NCBI GenBank assembly: GCA_021299075.1
Contig: JAJTFU010000109.1
Span: 1,165 to 7,837 of the forward strand
Source: Novosphingobium sp.
Lineage (GTDB): Bacteria; Pseudomonadota; Alphaproteobacteria; Sphingomonadales; Sphingomonadaceae
DNA length: 6,673 nt
Direction of reading: 5' to 3'
Part shown: one piece after another, positions 5,110 through 6,673 of the stretch
How the letters are laid out: every line of letters begins with the position of its first letter
Position numbering within the stretch: the first letter of the stretch is position 1
Program-made: the position numbers and the translations under genes
Notes under the pieces: generated by a model
What the model saw: only the letters and a program-made list of their open reading frames with translations
What the model was told of the DNA's origin: nothing
Database searches by the model: none

Positions 5110-5789
5110 AAGCGGTAGGAAACCCCGCCGCTCACCACCCACGGATCAAGCTTGTGCCGGGTTGAGAGCACCTGAGTGCCAGCAGCGTTGTACCAGTGGG
5201 CCGTGGTGCTCAGGAAATAGCGCTTGGCATCGAAGCTGATGCCAAAGCCCTGATCGTTGATCGGAATGTCGATCCCGGCCTGCACGACCGCGCCGACCCG
5301 GTTGTCCAGCTTCTGGCTGGTCGCGGCGAGCAGGGTCCGCGCGGCTGCACCAGGCTTTTCATCGATGAAGATGAACCAGGTCGGGCCGACACCGATGTAG
5401 GGGCGCACGCCGGATTCCGTGAAGTGGTACTTCAGCGTGACCGTGGCGGGCAGGATCTTGGCGTCGGCCACCAGTTCACCGCCGGCCAGCGCGGCCGGAG
5501 CCGAGGCATCGACATCGTGCTGGGTCAGGCAGCAGATTGTTTCGATCGAGACCTGCGGCGAAACGAAATACTCGATCGCCAGAGTCGGCACCCAATTGTC
5601 ATTGGCCTTGGTATCGGTTCTGGCCGGAAGGCCCGGATCGACCAGCACCTTGGTGATCTTGCCATCCGGCAGCACGCCGGTGGCGAGGACCTTGATCTGA
5701 ATCTTGCCATCGGTGCTGCCGGCATGGGCCGGCGCTGCGGCCAGGATCGCGCAGGCGCCCAGCAGGGCGGAGACAGTCAGTTTCTTCAT
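5106..5789 (-). CDS. ompW: OmpW family outer-membrane beta-barrel protein
   Basis: A 227-residue protein with a clear signal peptide (MKKLTVSALLGACAILAAAP, then AHA before the cut at GSTDG). The mature part follows the OmpW pattern: an opening strand GKIQIKVLATGVLPDG, the NWVPTLAIEYFVSPQVSIET strand pair, LPATVTLKYHF, then VRPYIGVGPTWFIFIDEKP and a final SYRF, the aromatic C-terminus used for barrel assembly. OmpW is an eight-stranded outer-membrane barrel with a narrow hydrophobic channel. Two adjacent cysteines (ETICCLTQHDV) lie in the extracellular-loop region. GAGGGA at 5797-5792 supports the ATG at 5789, although it is close. The stop codon overlaps that of the convergent fnrL gene by 4 bp. 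OmpW is FNR-controlled in enterobacteria, consistent with the box found upstream here. Confidence 0.92.
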   Translation of the reverse strand: MKKLTVSALLGACAILAAAPAHAGSTDGKIQIKVLATGVLPDGKITKVLVDPGLPARTDTKANDNWVPTLAIEYFVSPQVSIETICCLTQHDVDASAPAALAGGELVADAKILPATVTLKYHFTESGVRPYIGVGPTWFIFIDEKPGAAARTLLAATSQKLDNRVGAVVQAGIDIPINDQGFGISFDAKRYFLSTTAHWYNAAGTQVLSTRHKLDPWVVSGGVSYRF

Positions 5790-5879
5790 AATCCCTCATC
5801 CGGCGCCGCAGCAGCTGCCCTGTGCAGCAGAGGTGGTTACGGCGCAGGGGGCAAATGCGACCGGTTCGAACGGCAAACA

Positions 5880-5893
5880 TTGATCCTGCGCAA
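5880..5893 (-). promoter_or_regulatory. FNR/FixK-type box, probably for ompW
   Basis: The plus strand reads TTGATCCTGCGCAA, which is TTGA-N6-GCAA and matches 7 of 8 defined positions of TTGA-N6-TCAA. It is centred about 97 bp upstream of the ompW start and about 127 bp upstream of ccoN, so ompW is the nearer target. One half-site is perfect (TTGAT) and the other degenerate, suggesting weaker binding than at the second box. Confidence 0.5.
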
Positions 5894-5936
5894 TTTTCGC
5901 ATTGCCGATAGTTATTTCCGCACCAACCGCTGAAAT

Positions 5937-5950
5937 TTGATCCCGGTCAA
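5937..5950 (+). promoter_or_regulatory. FNR/FixK-type box upstream of ccoN
   Basis: TTGATCCCGGTCAA is a perfect TTGA-N6-TCAA and matches 9 of 10 positions of the longer FNR consensus TTGAT-N4-ATCAA. Its centre lies 70 bp before the ccoN ATG. If it acts at -41.5, transcription would begin near 5985, giving a leader of about 29 nt. The nearby -10 sequence is poor, as is common in activator-dependent promoters. cbb3 oxidase operons are classic FNR/FixK targets. Confidence 0.75.
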
Positions 5951-6013
5951 TGCTGCAATGCGGCGCGGCGACCATCAGCCTTGTCATCTGACATTTCCAG
6001 AGAGGGAAGGCTC

Positions 6014-6673
6014 ATGGAATCCGTAGTTTCGCGCAGCGGCTGGTGGCTTGCTGCACTGTTTCTCTCGATCTTCGCAATGGGGGCCGCGGTCGACTGGGGC
6101 TTTTCCGTGCACATGGGCATCTTTGCCCTGGCGGCGCTGATCGGCCTCGTCATCTCGCTGCGCACCACCGACTTTCAGGCCGCCGCGCGCGGTCTGCTGA
6201 AGGTGCCGCAGGATGAAGGCCGCTATGACGATGACCTGATCCGCTATGGCATGATCGCCACGGTGTTCTGGGGCATGGCCGGGTTCCTGGTGGGTCTGGT
6301 CATCGCGCTGCAGCTGACCTTCCCGGCGCTCAACCTGGGGCTGGAATGGACCAGCTTCGGCCGACTGCGCCCGCTCCATACCTCGGCGGTGATCTTTGCC
6401 TTCGGAGGCAGCGCGCTGATTGCCACGTCATTCTACGTGGTGCAGCGCACCTGCCGGGCGAGGCTGGCCTTCCCCGGCCTCGCCCGTTTCGTGTTCTGGG
6501 GCTACCAGCTGTTCATCGTGCTGGCGGCGACCGGCTACCTGCTCGGCATCAGCCAGGGCAAGGAATATGCCGAGCCGGAATGGTACGTTGACCTGTGGCT
6601 GACGATCGTCTGGGTGGCCTATCTGGGGGTCTTCGTCGGCACGCTGGTCAAGCGGACCGAACCGCACATCTAC
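6014..6673 (+). CDS. ccoN: cbb3-type cytochrome c oxidase subunit I, N-terminal part (cut by window edge)
   Basis: 220 codons are present and the frame is open at the window end. CcoN is the catalytic heme-copper subunit of the high-affinity cbb3 oxidase in the inner membrane, which reduces oxygen to water with electrons from CcoO/CcoP. Membrane segments are visible at about residues 11-31, 33-50, 78-100, 121-141, 158-178 and 191-212. His122 in RPLHTSAVIFAFGGSALIAT is the expected low-spin heme b ligand. GISQGKEYAEPEW and the terminal PHIY are further family signatures. The first two helices form an N-terminal extension before the core (IRYGMIATVFWGMAG). GAGGGA at 6002-6007, 6 nt before the ATG, supports the start. 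The rest of the protein, with the copper and heme b3 ligands, and probably ccoOQP, should follow to the right. Confidence 0.93.
   Translation, partial: MESVVSRSGWWLAALFLSIFAMGAAVDWGFSVHMGIFALAALIGLVISLRTTDFQAAARGLLKVPQDEGRYDDDLIRYGMIATVFWGMAGFLVGLVIALQLTFPALNLGLEWTSFGRLRPLHTSAVIFAFGGSALIATSFYVVQRTCRARLAFPGLARFVFWGYQLFIVLAATGYLLGISQGKEYAEPEWYVDLWLTIVWVAYLGVFVGTLVKRTEPHIY

Noticed and set aside
4309..5142. 277-codon minus-strand open frame opposite fnrL
   Set aside because: It is a shadow of the fnrL coding frame, with no recognisable domain and no ribosome-binding site.
5196..5933. 245-codon plus-strand open frame opposite ompW
   Set aside because: It is antisense to ompW, whose signal peptide and barrel pattern are clear, and it runs through the FNR-box region.
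1..6673. CRISPR array or toxin-antitoxin pair
   Set aside because: No regularly spaced 25-40 bp repeats and no small gene pairs of that kind were found on either strand.

Overview
This is a GC-rich window that looks like an alphaproteobacterium, most likely a sphingomonad (order Sphingomonadales). That reading rests on a DUF1134/EipA envelope protein, an FnrL-type regulator, an alphaproteobacterial-style OmpW and a cbb3 oxidase subunit I. It is an inference from protein families, since no phylogenetic marker is present.

Left end (1-371): the first 40 codons of a tyrosine-recombinase integrase (arm-type DNA-binding N-terminus, DUF4102-like) run leftward off the window. Just upstream lies a complete tRNA-Ser(GCU) gene with an encoded CCA, whose 3' end faces the integrase. 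This is the usual layout of a genomic island in a tRNA 3' end, so the island should extend left of position 1 and everything right of the tRNA should be host chromosome. The integrase leader holds three TGCCCCC boxes, a tandem decamer, a perfect palindrome and a hairpin. A good sigma-70-like promoter precedes the tRNA.

Middle left (372-1466): eipA (DUF1134, secreted, with an Ala/Pro-rich linker) has a strong hairpin in its leader. Downstream are a series of 3' hairpins and a clear intrinsic terminator.

Middle (1467-4048, minus strand): a three-gene cluster reads isonitrile-hydratase-like DJ-1/PfpI protein, then a long (384 aa) GST-fold protein, then an FMN nitroreductase. Spacings are short (45 and 14 nt), so this is probably one operon for electrophile, nitro-compound or xenobiotic detoxification. 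The substrate is unknown.

Scar (4066-4374): two gene tails meet head to head within about 10 bp. One is the C-terminus of a MotB-like OmpA-domain protein (minus strand) and the other is the C-terminus of the flagellar sigma factor FliA (plus strand). Neither has a 5' half. This looks like the remnant of a deleted flagellar locus.

Right (4393-6673): an oxygen-sensing FnrL-type regulator (plus) converges on ompW (minus) with a 4-bp overlap of stop codons. ompW diverges from ccoN (plus, cut by the window end). The 224-bp gap between ompW and ccoN carries two FNR/FixK boxes, one a perfect TTGA-N6-TCAA and one 7/8. The likely logic is that FnrL switches on both the high-affinity oxidase and OmpW when oxygen is low.
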